Of a DNA stretch of 64,000 nucleotides, positions 1-13,060 are shown in pieces. Location of the stretch: NCBI RefSeq assembly GCF_019925205.1, contig NC_083568.1, positions 26,286,393-26,350,392 on the forward strand, in the 5' to 3' direction. A program made the translations under genes and the position numbers. The stretch's first letter is position 1. Each line of letters starts with the position of its first letter. The notes under the pieces were generated by a model. That model saw only the letters and a list, made by a program, of their open reading frames with translations, was not told the origin of the DNA and ran no database searches. The stretch is from Metopolophium dirhodum (taxonomy: Eukaryota; Arthropoda; Insecta; Hemiptera; Aphididae).

Positions 1-2
1 GT

Positions 3-341
3 CTCAGCCATCCGGCCGGTTCTGCCGATTCGGAAGAGGACATTTTCTGCGAAAACGAAACGAAGACCCACACATTTATAGGTACCATTTTAGACACGAA
101 CACGAATTTTAAATTGGGATGCTCTAACGACGTCGTCCTGGAACCCGCTACATTCAAAGGTTGTGTGAAATCGATATCTACCCGATTTCATTTTTTTACA
201 CGATTTTTTATGTATGTACACTTTTTTAAAATAAAAAATAACAAATGGATACAAATTTGGTACAAAAGTACGAATTTGGTCGGATGTAGAAATGATAACA
301 TTACGGCATATGCGCGGGTGCCAGGAAGACTCATGACGTGA
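3..341 (+). CDS. Possible partial exon entering from left edge, unidentified
   Basis: A frame is open from base 3 to a TGA at 339-341 with no start codon needed. The first ~60 codons have balanced base composition and an acidic stretch (SADSEEDIFCENETKTHT), unlike the AT-rich DNA that follows. After about base 175 the reading becomes F/Y/K-rich, as random AT-rich DNA does, so a true exon would probably end earlier. Candidate donors are ATAG|GTACCA near 80 and AAAG|GTTGTG near 160. I do not recognise the protein. It may be the end of an exon of a gene to the left, or a decayed transposon reading frame. The minus-strand frame over the same bases is weaker. Confidence 0.3.
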   Translation, partial: LSHPAGSADSEEDIFCENETKTHTFIGTILDTNTNFKLGCSNDVVLEPATFKGCVKSISTRFHFFTRFFMYVHFFKIKNNKWIQIWYKSTNLVGCRNDNITAYARVPGRLMT

Positions 342-2509
342 CAAATAGTAGGTAATGACGCAAATAGAAAATATTTTTTCCAAAATAATAAATCACTGAT
401 TAGTGAGAGGGGCTTTTTATAATTTAATCATTAAAAGAAATTCAAATATCAATATGCAATCATATCTACTGAACACACATCGTAATCATTGTCGTATATT
501 ATTAGAAAAACTAAAAACTAACAATTATGATTTTTACAATTATTGTATACAGATGATAATTCGTTTTATACATTGATATACAAATTGATTTTATATAAGC
601 CAGACAATTTAATATTTGTATAGAGTCTATACTGTAGACTATATTATAATGTGAAGACGCCCATCACATATTATATTTGTTAAAATATGTATTAAATATT
701 TATCAAAATAAATATTGATTTATAATATAACAATTACAATAATAAAATATTAAAATATAATAATTATTACATATAAATATAACAAAAACATTTGTACCAT
801 AATTAAGCGTTAATATTATATTGATTAATTAGGTAAACTACTTACTAACTTACTTCTAAATTATAACTAATGAAAAATAAATTTTAAAATTTAAATTAAT
901 TCCAGTTAGGTACCTATCATAAAATCCAAATTCAATTATTTTAAACAGTTAAAGTCTATTATATTGTTTACTATACGTAGGTATCTGAGGAAGTTATTGA
1001 CGTGGTATCGGTTTATTAGTAATACATTTGTGTAATTCAAATTTTAAATTAGGTAAGGTTTAAAATGTTTGTTATAAACTATAATATAAAGCTGCGATTC
1101 TGAGCTGACAATTTTACACTCCCCTAATAAGGTCAAAGCTCAATTAAATAATGGATACAACAGATATTATATTGTATTGTTAAGTTATAATTTATAATTG
1201 GTTATATCATATATGTATATGCAATATAAATTATAATATGGAATTTCGTAATAGGATATTTGTGTTTGTGACATGTTCATTTATAAATGGGTTTAAGATA
1301 TACATTGAATGCCTAAATCGGCTAAATCAAATACAGACATTCAATATTTTGTCAATAGTATTGTGTTTTGTATAAAGTAAAATATTATGAAATAAGTAGT
1401 TTAATGAAAACAATTAGATCAGATTCAATCAAATACCAAATCTGTAGTGTCTCATAAAATATAGGAATATATATATATATTATTAAGAATTACGGTATAA
1501 ATACAATAACTACTATTATATAATAATTTAAGCTAATCAACTGTTTACTTTTTGTTATATTTGTCCAATTGTCCTATAAGAACAAAAAAAATTAAATCGT
1601 ACGAAATATATTGAGGTTACAGTAAACAAATTCTCCACATATATTTATGTATATATAATTGCTTGTTATTATTGTAAACGATAACGAAAAAAATGTATAA
1701 CAATTTAAATATGTCACAAATATACAATAAATGTATTATAATATTTTACACAAATTAATACTTCAAAATATTACTAACTTAATTATTTCTATCATAATAA
1801 ATGTTAGTTAATATTAATAATAAATGCATATGTTTACTTTGTATTTAATCAAAAAAAAAATAATAATAAAGTAAACATTCAATAATCTATCCCTAGGTAC
1901 TTACTTCAGACTAAAACAAGTACACATTGCAGAATTCATTAAATCATAAAGGTCAAGTAGTAAATCAGCGTTAAATTGTAATTATTACAACAAAGTCGTA
2001 TCGTATTGTTTATTTTGTTATATTGGTAAATAAAAAGTATTCTGTATCGGTAGTTTGAATAAATTAATAATGATTTTTGCAGATACCAAGTATAAGAAAA
2101 CAAAAATATAAAATACATATTATTATACATTGCAGTTTTCATATTAATTAGATTTAGGTCATTCAACGGTTTTCAAATCTCTATAATATAACTCATAAAT
2201 AACATAATATACATTAATATGACAATAACTAGTCAGTTGAAAGTAGATCGAATGGTTTTAAAATTATTTGATAAATTATTTAGCATAACTTAAATAAGGC
2301 AAACTTGAAATCCTGTAATTTGGGCTATGGTAGTATTAGCATGTATTAGCACTGAAATCCATTAAAAAAAAAAGTATATACCAACGTCATAGTTATAAGA
2401 TCGATATAAATGAATAAAAACTAATAATATTATTGTAAGAAAAAAAATATGATAAAATTATTAAAATTAAGTGAAACATAATGTATTTTTTATTGCACAC
2501 ATTAGTTTT
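342..2509. other. AT-rich tract without recognisable gene
   Basis: A very AT-rich stretch with short poly-A and AT runs (for example an AT microsatellite near 1470). A single GATTCTGAGC word near 1094 may be a scrap of the dispersed family seen elsewhere. The only frame of note, 1939-2166 minus (75 codons), is dominated by Y, N, I and L and looks like chance. Confidence 0.6.
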
Positions 2510-3150
2510 TTTTCTATAAATGTTAAGAAATAACAATTTATTTGATGGGTCAAAAACCGTAAAAATTTAATACAAGGCTCTTGATATACTTTCACAATAG
2601 CAGTTCAAAAATATCAAAAATACATAAGCACAATTTTTTTTATAAATATTTAAAGTTTGATATTTGTCAAAATTTATCAAATTTAAAATTTAAAAATGAT
2701 TTTGTAGTTAAAAATTTATAAAATGTTAACTTTTATAGCTAAGGATTGAAGATTTAAAACAAGGTTTCTCGTAAGTAAGTTATTCTGTAACCAAACAATT
2801 TCAAAAATATAAAAACAGATTTTTTTAAAAATTATTTTATGTTTAAATTTGGACAAAATTACATATTAAATAACCAAGAATAACGATTTTAGTTATTTTG
2901 TTGTAATTTTATAATATTAATTCAACTTACCAGCTACTGTGTTAAAAATAACTTATTAATAAGTAGGTAATAACAATAATAATTTAATTACCCACTGACA
3001 AACTGTCTCCGCTCAGAATTGTTTTTCGTATAGATAAATATGATATTATATCATTGAATTCAAATTTAACACCATCCATTACAGTGAAACACTAGTAACC
3101 TAGTGTACAGCAGAGCGACACCCACTTACACGGTTTTTTTTTTTCCTTGG
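2510..3150 (-). repeat. GATTCTGAGC-family dispersed repeat, copy A
   Basis: This copy ends with the family's terminal module: CTCCGCTCAGAATTG at 3007-3021, then the self-complementary ATGATATTATATCATTG segment, then ACAGCAGAGCGACACCCACTT and a poly-T run at about 3130-3145. The same module order recurs at 48.73-48.87 kb and 63.25-63.39 kb, and in reverse at 28.88-29.01 kb. The body has the family's long runs of A/T with 'tataaatatttaaa' and 'gatatttgtcaaaat' phrases. The left boundary is approximate. No coding capacity is visible. Confidence 0.7.
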
Positions 3151-3713
3151 GACTTAGTATTATTATTGCAATAACAAATAAGCTATAAATGGTTCGTGTG
3201 ATTTTAATAATACATTAAATTAATTTGAAATAATTGTAATAAGATATAATATGTATTTGTCAGAATTATAATTATACCGTAATAGGTACACCAATTATAA
3301 TGTAGCTATTTTGTGAGGTATTAGTGGGTTAATAAATATTTAACCTACGACGGATGTGAAAATAGATACAGTAAAACGGCTTTTTCGTATACTTTCGGCC
3401 ATTATAATATAAGCGTACTACCTACTTTAGTAAGTAGTTGTAGTATAGGTATTGATTATATCAATTTAGTTTAGTTTGAAGTTTATTTTAGAGACTCAAT
3501 TATATTTTTGGGTTCCACGTGTTTTTTAAATCGGTTTACTAGTTGTCTAAAATAAAAACTGCTTTGAATAAAATAAATATCGATAAAAATATATGTAATG
3601 TGTTTGACTGCAGTTTGAGATATGTCCACCAATTTGAACGTTGAACTACGTCTTATCTTTTGTGAATTTCGAAAGAAAGAAATTTCACAAAGCAAATGTT
3701 TACATAATATTAC
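3151..3713. other. AT-rich tract downstream of the 3.9-kb exon
   Basis: This lies 3' of the minus-strand exon candidate and would be the start of its intron. The minus frame stays open to 3483, but the residues after codon 75 lose the basic character and look like random AT-rich reading. No second exon was found here. Confidence 0.4.
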
Positions 3714-3938
3714 CTCCACACTGCAGTTGACTGCCAACGACACGGGTGTATTCTGCGGTTTTTTAGGTCTCGTCGTCGAAATTATACTCGGTCGTTTCTC
3801 CCTCTCTCGGGCCCTGTGTTCCCGAGATCGTTCTGTACTCGTCCGAGCTGGGTTTTTCTGCTGTCCGGCTGCCTTAGCTTTCTCCTTTTGACGCTTTCGA
3901 AAGTTTTTTGCCCGTTCCGCGTTAGTTAGCTTTGGCAT
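3714..3938 (-). CDS. Candidate first exon of a Lys/Arg-rich, probably nuclear or transposon-derived protein
   Basis: The ATG at 3938-3936 opens a 75-codon frame beginning MPKLTNAERAKNFRKRQKEK. The first 50 residues are strongly basic and helix-prone (ERAKNFRKRQKEKAKAA, then STERSREHRAREREKR), followed by a proline/threonine linker. Codon 75 (GAG) is followed directly by GTAATA, giving GAG|GTAATA at 3714/3713, a good donor in phase 0. The open frame starts a little upstream at a TTG, but the ATG is the better start. Basic N-termini of this style occur in many insect transposon-derived and uncharacterised nuclear proteins; that resemblance is from memory. It could be a first exon of a live gene, or the head of a decayed transposase gene. 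Downstream exons were not found. Confidence 0.45.
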
Positions 3939-6900
3939 ATTTTTCAATATTTTAATGGACAGTTGAGTTTGAAAATTAGATTTTTTTCTATGTTATATTT
4001 AACTTGTCTTCAAGTTAACGCTTCAACTGTTCCCATGACATCCAAGTTCCTCGAAGCCGGTCATTATTGTAATTTTACCTAGCAACCAACGTTACAGAAA
4101 ATTGTTGCAATTTTTCAAATTTATATCCATAAAACATCAAAACAAGACGAAGTTCGACGTCAAAATCTTAATATTAATTATCCAATAGGTACATTTAAAT
4201 TTTAACTAAAATTTAGAGTTCTTTTTTTTCGTGATCTAACTTTGCTGGAATTGATGTAACAGATGCAGATAAAAGATTTTTAACACGAATGGTATTTAAA
4301 AAATAGTATTTGTTTAACAAAACAACGCTTGGAATCTTTTCAGAGTGCAATGATTTCCAATTCAAGAATTTTAAAATACACTGGAATTTAAATAGTTTAA
4401 ATTTTAGATGCAGTCTGGAAATAAAAATGCATTTTTTAATTCAATCTCTTGAGTCTTGAGCATTGTTGTACTCGTATACAAGAAGTCAAATAGCACATGT
4501 TGTTTTACAATGGAAAACTAAAATTACAGTTTCCTTGAGATTTGAATGTATGAGATCACTGATCAGAGATGTTTTATTAAAGTTAAGAGTAGATAATTTA
4601 CCCATTTCAAATTATTATTACTTATATAAAGACATTATTACTTTGAAAGTATACAAAATATATACTATATACTGTATTAAAACGTACAGAGTTCTTTTTC
4701 ACGGTTTTAATGATAAAAGCTCGTCTGAAATGTCAATATTTAAATAATCGTTTTAACCGTTGAACCATTGTTCGACAAAATATAATGATGATTGATGACT
4801 AAAAGACTAAATTTGCGAATCTGAGATTATTTTAAACGAATAATAGGTGTATAATCATCACTAGCCGGGGCGTGAATCTTGATAAAAAAAAAATAACCGC
4901 CAACATATCAATAATTATACCATATTTGATTGTTCTATTGACGAAAGATGCTAAAAAAAAACTCATTTTTTTAAAATTTGTATTGTCTGTCTAACAATAC
5001 AATATACTCTTGGATTATCGGTATCCAAATAACTTAATTGTTTGATATGCGTCAATATACTGATATCAGTAGTTTACCTATAATTTTTTATAGTTTATAA
5101 TTTATATGTTATATAATTATTTGAGTTTCTGTTTATCGTGCATCATCAACTTACACTTTGGTTATGCATACAGCATACTGATCGGGGCCGATATCAATAG
5201 TTTTCTTTGTTTAAGCCGTTTCTGTCCTTGAAATTTTATGGCGATCGGATGGTCCATATCGCCATATAGAAGCTGCCAACTGGGTACAAGTGTATTTTTT
5301 TTATGTAGATTAGACCACCGAAACGATAACAACTAACGTTGCACACCACCCATTTTTTTGTTAATATCTAAAAATATTATATATTCACTAGGTATACTTA
5401 TTATATTATATAGGTAGGTACACTGAAAAAGTTATTCACAAATATTTTTCTAAAGTTTACCAAATGAGTTACTTATTCATGTTTTATACCTACGCCCACT
5501 TGTAGGTCATTATAATAGGTATCTAAATTAGACTATTTGATTTTATCCAAGCAATTTTACTGAATAAAATATATTATTTATTACACTTATGTCACAAATA
5601 ATTACATATATGTAATATGGTCGTATTTATAGCATATTATACTTGATGAAATGTTTTCATAGAGGCCTGTTAGGTGAAGGTATATTATTTACTATAATAT
5701 AATTTTAAAGGACATTTACATCTTTGAACTGTGGAATTCATCATCAAAATATTTTGTCGACTTATCACTGTTCAAAGGTTGTAAACCTACATTCGTGTAT
5801 ACCTACATTAATATTATTAGAATATATTTGCAATATAATATTTTATAAATATATATATCATGCTCATGCATACATATTTAATATGTATAATTGTACTCAG
5901 GAGAATATTATTAGTACCTGCCTATCTTTATTTAATAGAAACGTAAAGATAATTAAAACACTCGAGCAATTAAAACGGTACCTATAGTTAATAGTATACC
6001 TTATTAAAAATAAGTAATGTTTTTGTTTGGTAGGTTACATTTTACGAGGACATTTTTAGTATCTATATATATACCGTGTCTGCAGGATATAATATATTAT
6101 ATATGTACCTGAGTGTAGACCATTGTGTTATTTCAAAAAAATATGAATTGTTAGTAGAGATTATTACATAATATTATTAACGAGTTAGTAAAAATACATT
6201 ATTAAATGTTTACCTAGCAAAAAGCTCGTTTCCTCTGTAATTGTTTAAAAATATTTTATCGAATTTCCCATAGAAAAAAATTGGGGAAGTCACACTGCAG
6301 TATATCTAGTAAGTCTCAAATGTACTTCTTCATAGAATGTTCACCAGGTCACCTTTTGTATACGACTAACGGTTTTAAGCGTAGGCCTATATTTCTTAGT
6401 ACCTATAGGTAATTTATTATACATTTATATTGCTATTACTCGCTATTAGTATTTTTTTCCTTTTAGTAATACAGTTGGTTCAACTAATTTTTGCAAAAAA
6501 AAAAATCGCATAGGTATACTATGTTAGGTATAATATAGGTAATAATGATTACAATATTATTGTATATAATATGACTGGCATTGACTAACTTATAAATCAA
6601 TACTGATGAACTTATTGTAGTTAATTGAAGAAATGGTGTGGATATAGGTTCGTGGCTAAGAAATTAATCTAAACATTTTGAAAATTTAATTCTTTAAGTA
6701 CAGTAAATTACATTGGTGATAAATGTCACGTCTCAATGAATAGTAATATAGTAAACAATATCTAATTTAGTATTTATTTTTCGTTTAAATCTAACATTTT
6801 TTTCAAAATTTAAACTTCAATCACTTATAAAATATGTTGGTTTGTGGCTTTATGCTGAACTTCTTTTTTTTAATTAAAAAACAATTTTGAGAACCTTTTT

Positions 6901-6990
6901 TCATTTTATGCATAAGGTAAATTATAAATGTGACCAATTTTTAAAAACAAAATAATTTACATATTTTCGTGATTTTGTTAAATTTTGTAA
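3939..6990. other. Intergenic AT-rich tract
   Basis: No gene is recognised. Frames at 4463-4747 (94 codons, plus) and 5724-5987 (87 codons, plus) are rich in I, Y, N and K and fit chance. A short hairpin (ATGGCGAT ... ATCGCCAT) lies near 5240-5267 inside a locally GC-richer patch. On the minus strand near 4074-4087 is an RFX X-box-like word (see findings). Poly-A runs and TAGGTA words are frequent. Confidence 0.5.
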
Positions 6991-7383
6991 AATAAAAAAA
7001 AAAATTTTAAAAACACACTTTTCCATAAAAACATTTAAAAAAAAATTTTAAAAATTGCACTAAAAAGACAAAAATAATTCTCTGTACTTAAAAATAATGA
7101 AAAATTTATTGATGAAAAATTTAAAAGTGTGTGGTGCTCATACACTTGACATATATTCCCAGTCACTATCTTATAAACATGATTGAACAAAGAAGTGTAT
7201 GTGAGACTTAGCTCGGCTTTTAATGTTTTGTATGATGCACCACACACTTTTAAATTTTTCATCAATAAATTTTTCATTATTTTTAAGTACAGAGAATTAT
7301 TTTTGTCTTTTTAGTGCAATTTTTAAAATTTTTTTTTAAATGTTTTTATGGAAAAGTGTGTTTTTAAAATTTTTTTTTTTATT
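6991..7383. repeat. Large inverted repeat (foldback), copy 1 of a composite repeat
   Basis: The left arm (6991-7137) and right arm (about 7237-7383) are near-perfect reverse complements for ~147 bp, separated by a ~99-bp spacer. The arms run from AATAAAAAAAAAAATTTT at the outside to AAAGTGTGTGGTGC at the inside. A transcript across it could form one very long hairpin. A second copy lies at 18.9-19.4 kb. No transposase frame or clear target duplication is visible. The ORF at 7035-7277 is only a reading of this repeat. Confidence 0.85.
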
Positions 7384-7447
7384 TTTTATTTTCTACTTTT
7401 TAGTTGAAAGTAAATATTTTTATTAAACGTTTAAGAAATATGTTATC

Positions 7448-7815
7448 CGGTGTTTTCGGTACCTATATCAGAATACCGGTATAATGTTATTTGGTAATAA
7501 TTACCGTTGTTACCATAGATATTATAATAATGGATAGGACACGCCTATACTTGCTTCGTAAGAGGTTGCGGTTTTTTTTGGGGAAGAGAGAAAGTTCAAT
7601 ATCTGCGAGAGATATTACGGCGACGTCGTGGGGACAATCCTTTTTTTTTTTTTTGGTCCATGTCCCAAAATGACAACGGATTATTGTATTGTCATCCAAG
7701 ACCAAGGTCTATACCAATTTTCAGAATTTTTCATCTTCAAAAAGTGCCTCAAATCGAGCGCGCAAGATTTGATCACAGACAGACGTGAAACCAAACTTAA
7801 GAAAAGTGTTAAAAA
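7448..7815. repeat. Tail block of the composite repeat, copy 1
   Basis: This 368-bp block is almost identical to 19517-19889. It starts at TATCCGGTGTTTTCGGTACC and ends at AACTTAAGAAAAGTGTTAAAA, where the two copies diverge. It contains a T-run (7641-7654) and a relatively GC-rich core (AGAGATATTACGGCGACGTC). Open frames on both strands are not shared in full between copies, because length changes in the T-run break them, so I do not treat it as coding. It always follows the foldback here, which suggests one composite element. Confidence 0.8.
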
Positions 7816-10800
7816 GGTGTAGGTTTTTACCGAATACTTTTATTTTAGTTTTAATCGAAACCAAAATAAAACCAACTAAATAACTTTTAACAATAAATCA
7901 GTTAATTTTGTTCGGATCATATTATAATGTATTTAGTTTTTTATATATCTTTTTGTGTGAGATAAAAATAATCAATTTGTTATATTTAAATGTCAAAGGT
8001 ATATATTGTGAAGGTCAATGTTTGACAAACATAATCATTACTACAAACCAGTAAAATATAATCATCATAATTTATATAGATATATTCACATACAGTATAC
8101 ATTATGTAAGTACAATGTACAAAACAATTATATAAATAAATATATTTTTTATCAAAATCTCTAATTTTTTTAATATTATATGTACTATTCATTTACATTG
8201 CATACTTACTTTTATGTTTCAAAAATTTAGATATAATTATAAAAAAACGGAAAATTAAAACTAGTTTTGTTTTTAATAAGTAAAGTGTTTTATTAAGTAT
8301 CTGAATTAAAAGTTAAAAAGTAATTTAGGTACAGTAAATATAACAACACTCTCATCAACTCTAAAATTATATTAAAAAATTTCAAACATACTTGGAATAT
8401 ATCTTACATCTATACAAAAAAAAAATTCTTTTAAGACGTGTCGTTTCTGGGCCGTGCAGGCTTCTTTTTCAACTTCCCATGCTATATTAACCTCAAGTAT
8501 TGTATAGGTTTATATTATTGTACTTATTATTCTATAGACTATATATTTAATTTTATATGAAAAAAAAACAAATATTTAAAATGTTAAAATTAGTTGAAAA
8601 ATGAATGTCAAGGTAGTAAATTAATACCTACCTATATAAATACATCAATTTTCATATAGTAAATTTTCAAAGTTGATCTGGATAAATCAAATCTAAATAA
8701 TAATAAAAATAAAATATATTTTGTTTTATATCAATTTTTTTACAGTCATAACATTTTTAAATATACATCAGAAAACTTCACTACCTAACACAATAGTTTA
8801 AGTAACTAAGTATTTTTTTTTATTTATTTAAAGCTACCAATTTGAAAATTATAAATAATTATTACACATTGTCTATTTTCTTGGTTTCCAAATATCTGCA
8901 GTATGATTTACTACAAAATATGTACCGACAAAGTTTTTAGTACGATAATGAATTGCCTCAATGTACGTAGATATACGTTTAAAGATAAAATATAGAATTA
9001 CTGGTATTCTTATGTAATAAATACAAACTATTATGTATAATATACTACTTATAATTAAGACTTAAATTGATTATTGATTTACAGTAAGAATATTTGACTA
9101 TTCGAAACACTTAATAGTTCATTCGTCAATCATGGTAGGAGCGGGCACCTAAATAATTGGGAAATTTTAACAGCTCAGCTTACACCAAGATAATATTTAT
9201 TTAACCGATTTTTTTATAACTGTTGACTGCAATTGACCTTCAATATAAATGGGATTTAAAGCGTTTAATATAATAAATATATTTTTAATTAATCTATACT
9301 AGGATGTTTGCATGTTATCAAACTATACATAAAATAATTTAAGATATATGTATGTATAGAAGAAAATCTGGCTTGGTAGAAATAAATTAAAACCAAATAC
9401 TAACTGTTGTGTTTTATTTAAAATGAAAATATTCTTTGTCAGATCGGTAACAATCGGTAACATTACTCTGATAGGTTTTTGCATAATTACAGATGTATTT
9501 ATCTGTAATCATAGGCTGATATTCTGGGAAAAGATATTTTATAATGCCTGAAATATATTTGTAATTATAATATATAGAAATATGGCCTACCATTAATATT
9601 ATTATTAAAAAATAATATTATTCAATATGATACAGTGATACAGTGCTACAGTATCCTTATTCCTTAAGAATATAAATTTAGTTCCATACGACCATATCAT
9701 AATAAACCATATTATATTTTAGTTTCTAGTCGTTTTTTAATGCGTCATGTAAATTTAAGAGGCATCAAACGTATTTTGGTACCTACACAAAGATATAACA
9801 CAAAAAGCAATAATAACTATAATGCTTAAAATATTGCATAAAAGATTAAAAGACCTGTGTAATAACGTATAAATAAGAGAATATTAAAACAAATCTTGTA
9901 AGTTATAATAAAGTTGTGTTAAAGGTACTCAGGACTTCGGTATTGAGAGGTAGTTGACTGGTGCGCATCTACTGACAAAAAAGGCGTGTCGGTATGGCGA
10001 CCAGAAAGCGGCAGCGGTGACTTATCAAAGGGTTTTGCGCTTCTATGAAATAGTTTTCTTTTCGGTGGCAAGACCTTTTTCGGTCATCTCTTTTCTCTGG
10101 TAGTCTGGTGGCATGCAAGAAATTCACTTGTCTTCGTAACAGGATGTAACGGATCGTCCTTTCTATCAGCGAAAAGTATTTATATTAGGGATGCCTGTTT
10201 TCTGCATGTGACAATCTGGCCGTTATTTATAAATCTATTGTTTTTATGATTACTTTTTACAATGATGTATGATTATATTATCATTACACAGAATTTTATA
10301 GATCTAAATAAACTAATATTTTAAAAAGTTAACTAATCAAAGACTATATCTCGCATATTTTAAAACTTAATACAATATAAATGTGAATAGTTAATTCTTT
10401 ACAGATATTTTAACCAAATATTTTATACTGCGATCAATCGAAGAAAAATATTATTAAATAAATCAATATAATTTACCATATCTTATGAAATGTCTAAAGA
10501 ATAATGTACCGTTGGTTATTTTAAAACCATTCTGAGTAGTTTATGTCAATAAAAAATATGTGAATGTTTCAGAAACTTATTCCATTGTAGATGATTTAAG
10601 TAGACCAAGAATGTAATATTTGTCTAAACTCTAAACCAATAATAAGATATGAAAATAAACCTTATTTTTTTCAATAATATATATTTATTTATTATTCAAG
10701 AAGAATGGGAAGTTGGAACCACTGAAAAAGTTCGTAATAAATATATTATTTACAAACAGTTTGAAAAGTTTTAACTTTTTCATTCAACTACCTGAGGTGA

Positions 10801-12249
10801 GACATAATACAAAAAATTGAACAATGTTGACAACATTATAATATTAAACGAGTGTAAAATATATAGTTTATATTTCTAACTATAGTACGATACAACATAA
10901 ACTATTTTGAAATGACAAAAAAAATGTTTAAAATATTTGTTATTAAAATTCATACGCTATCTGATATAATTACATTTTATTGAAATATTTTGAGAGACAA
11001 ATACTATTCTTCAAATGGAATGAACAGGTAATTATTAGAGAATCTCTAACCTACGCAATAATCCTCGCAACGACACTAATGAAATCGGAGATTTCAACGA
11101 GTCTTTTACTTGAGGTCAAAAACAGTTCAGTTTTTGATAGGTCCGTGGTTAGCACATGCCTAATTTATAACTTTAGACTTATGAGTTCTGAGATATTAAA
11201 CGTGAGTCACTATCATTCTATAAATAGTCAATAGGTGTAAAGCTAAAATAATATATTAATATGGTATCCGTGCCGCGTTCACTTAAGAGGTATTTGGGGG
11301 ATAATATTATGAATTATGATACCTCCCTTTCACTATAATATCGTTTAATTTGTTTTTGATTTTAGAAACTTATATTATCACTAATCTGGCTCATTAATAA
11401 TTCATCCAAAGTGGAAAAATATGTGAATTAAATCTATAAATATAAACCTATTTTGTCTTATCACTTGAAGATAATATACCTATATAGATACCCATGATTG
11501 TATTATTAGTATATTATATATTATAATAATATTTATAGACATAAATGGGGAAGTTTTACAAATCTGTAGGGGGTTTTATCACTAACAAAAAAATGTCATT
11601 AATATGTAGGCCGGTATTTAAATTTAAAATTTATACATTGTTACTATTGCATACAAACCCCCCTAAAATATTATTTACTAGGAACTCATGCATTATAAAT
11701 TATATTGCAAGTACACATAATATGGTTTGCTTTTATAATAAATATAGGCATGTACGAGATTACATAATATTTAAATTTCATGATGACACCTCCCTTGAAC
11801 AATTATGAACACGCCATTTTTGAGTTGTAAAATATTCAAAGGTGCGCATCAACTAGTTAAAAAGTTAATTTTTTTTAAAACTTTTGAACCTAACTTGTTT
11901 GTTAATTTCCCAATTGACTAGTAAAATCATCTACTGTAACAACTTGGCTTTTTCTAGTTAATTTGAAGAATAATACGCTAAGTTAAAATCATGTTTATAC
12001 CTGTACCTTTAGTTAAAACTAATTGATTATTACATTATTGTTTTGTTTAATCTCGCTATACACGATGATTTAAAATAGGTACAATAATAACTAAATAAAT
12101 ATTGCTTGATAGATTTACTGCTATACTGTTATTTTAGTCAACAGAAACGTGCAATTTCCTAAACTACTACAGCTAGTGTGCAGTAATAAAAAGGGATAGT
12201 ATAGGATGCATTTTTAACAAATTATTAAGTTATAATTTTAAAAAAAAGT
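7816..12249. other. Intergenic AT-rich tract with one GC-richer island
   Basis: Nothing coding is recognised. A small hairpin with a 9-bp perfect stem (ATTACAGAT/ATCTGTAAT) sits at 9486-9509, next to two copies of ATCGGTAAC near 9445-9460. Frames at 10980-11234 (84 codons) and 11545-11808 (87 codons) lack start context and show no recognisable domain. The segment near 11860-11990 has repeated GTTAA/TTAAC words like the fragment at 39.9-40.1 kb. Confidence 0.5.
9935..10215. other. GC-richer island of unknown nature
   Basis: About 280 bp stands out from AT-rich flanks with words such as GGCGACCAGAAAGCGGCAGC and GGTGGCAAGACC. Neither strand has a long open frame and I see no tRNA or snRNA structure. 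It could be a conserved regulatory element, part of an old transposon or a non-coding exon. Confidence 0.3.
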
Positions 12250-13060
12250 AGGTCAGCGCATTTCGGTGGTGGATGTTTGTCTTTCGTCCCTTCGGGTCTC
12301 GGACAGGATAGTGTAATTTTACTGTATTCGATTTGAATGCAATGATTGCATTCGATAAAAAACGATTCTGAGCGGACAAGGGAATCTTTTTTATTTAATT
12401 TTATACGTTTCTATGGTGATAAACAAAGCGTTTTAAGAACAGCTAAAGAACGATTTATATAAATAGGTAATTTATATAATTATAATTTATAATTAGGAAA
12501 TATCAAAAAAATGAAAAAAAATATAAATGAAAAAGCTCATAATTTGCTTAAATGTTTTGAAAATTTTACCATGTCTAGGTAAGGCTAATAATAAGTAAAC
12601 AACCCAAATTTCAAGTTTTTACGAATGTTTTTAACCGAATTACAACAAAAAAACTACCAAAATTAAAATGTCTATAAATAGCTCAAAAATGGCTAAAATT
12701 TTCTGAACTTTAAACCGTAAGGAACAAAATTCAAAATGCAACATAAAATATCTTTTGTCATTTTTCCTTTGAAGCAATATTTCTGGTAGAAAACGTCGTC
12801 CGTAATTATTTAATATTATTAAATTATTAAATCGTACGTTTTTTCTCCTTCGACCGCTTTTATTTCGGGTAGCGTTTCGAAAATCGGAAAATGTCCTCGT
12901 TTAAGTACCAGCTCAAGAACATTACCTTTCAGAAAAGATGCTATACTTGATGCTTTTGAGCAAGTTTAGAGGGAGAAAAAGTGTTTACAGAATACAAAAG
13001 AAAAAGAAATAATCATCATTGTAAAACCATTACATTCCTCGCTCCGCTCAGAATCTAAAA
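12250..13060 (+). repeat. GATTCTGAGC-family dispersed repeat, copy B
   Basis: The core is bounded by inverted ends: GATTCTGAGCGG at 12364-12375 and CGCTCCGCTCAGAATC at 13040-13055, 692 bp apart. Outside the left end is the family's palindrome-like region (ATTGCATTCGATAAAAAACG) and a divergent leader starting near 12250. The interior has poly-A runs and degenerate AT-rich phrases and no convincing ORF. Confidence 0.75.

Noticed and set aside
7487..7822. Frames on both strands of the composite-repeat tail
   Set aside because: They are altered in the second copy by T-run length change, so no reading frame is maintained.
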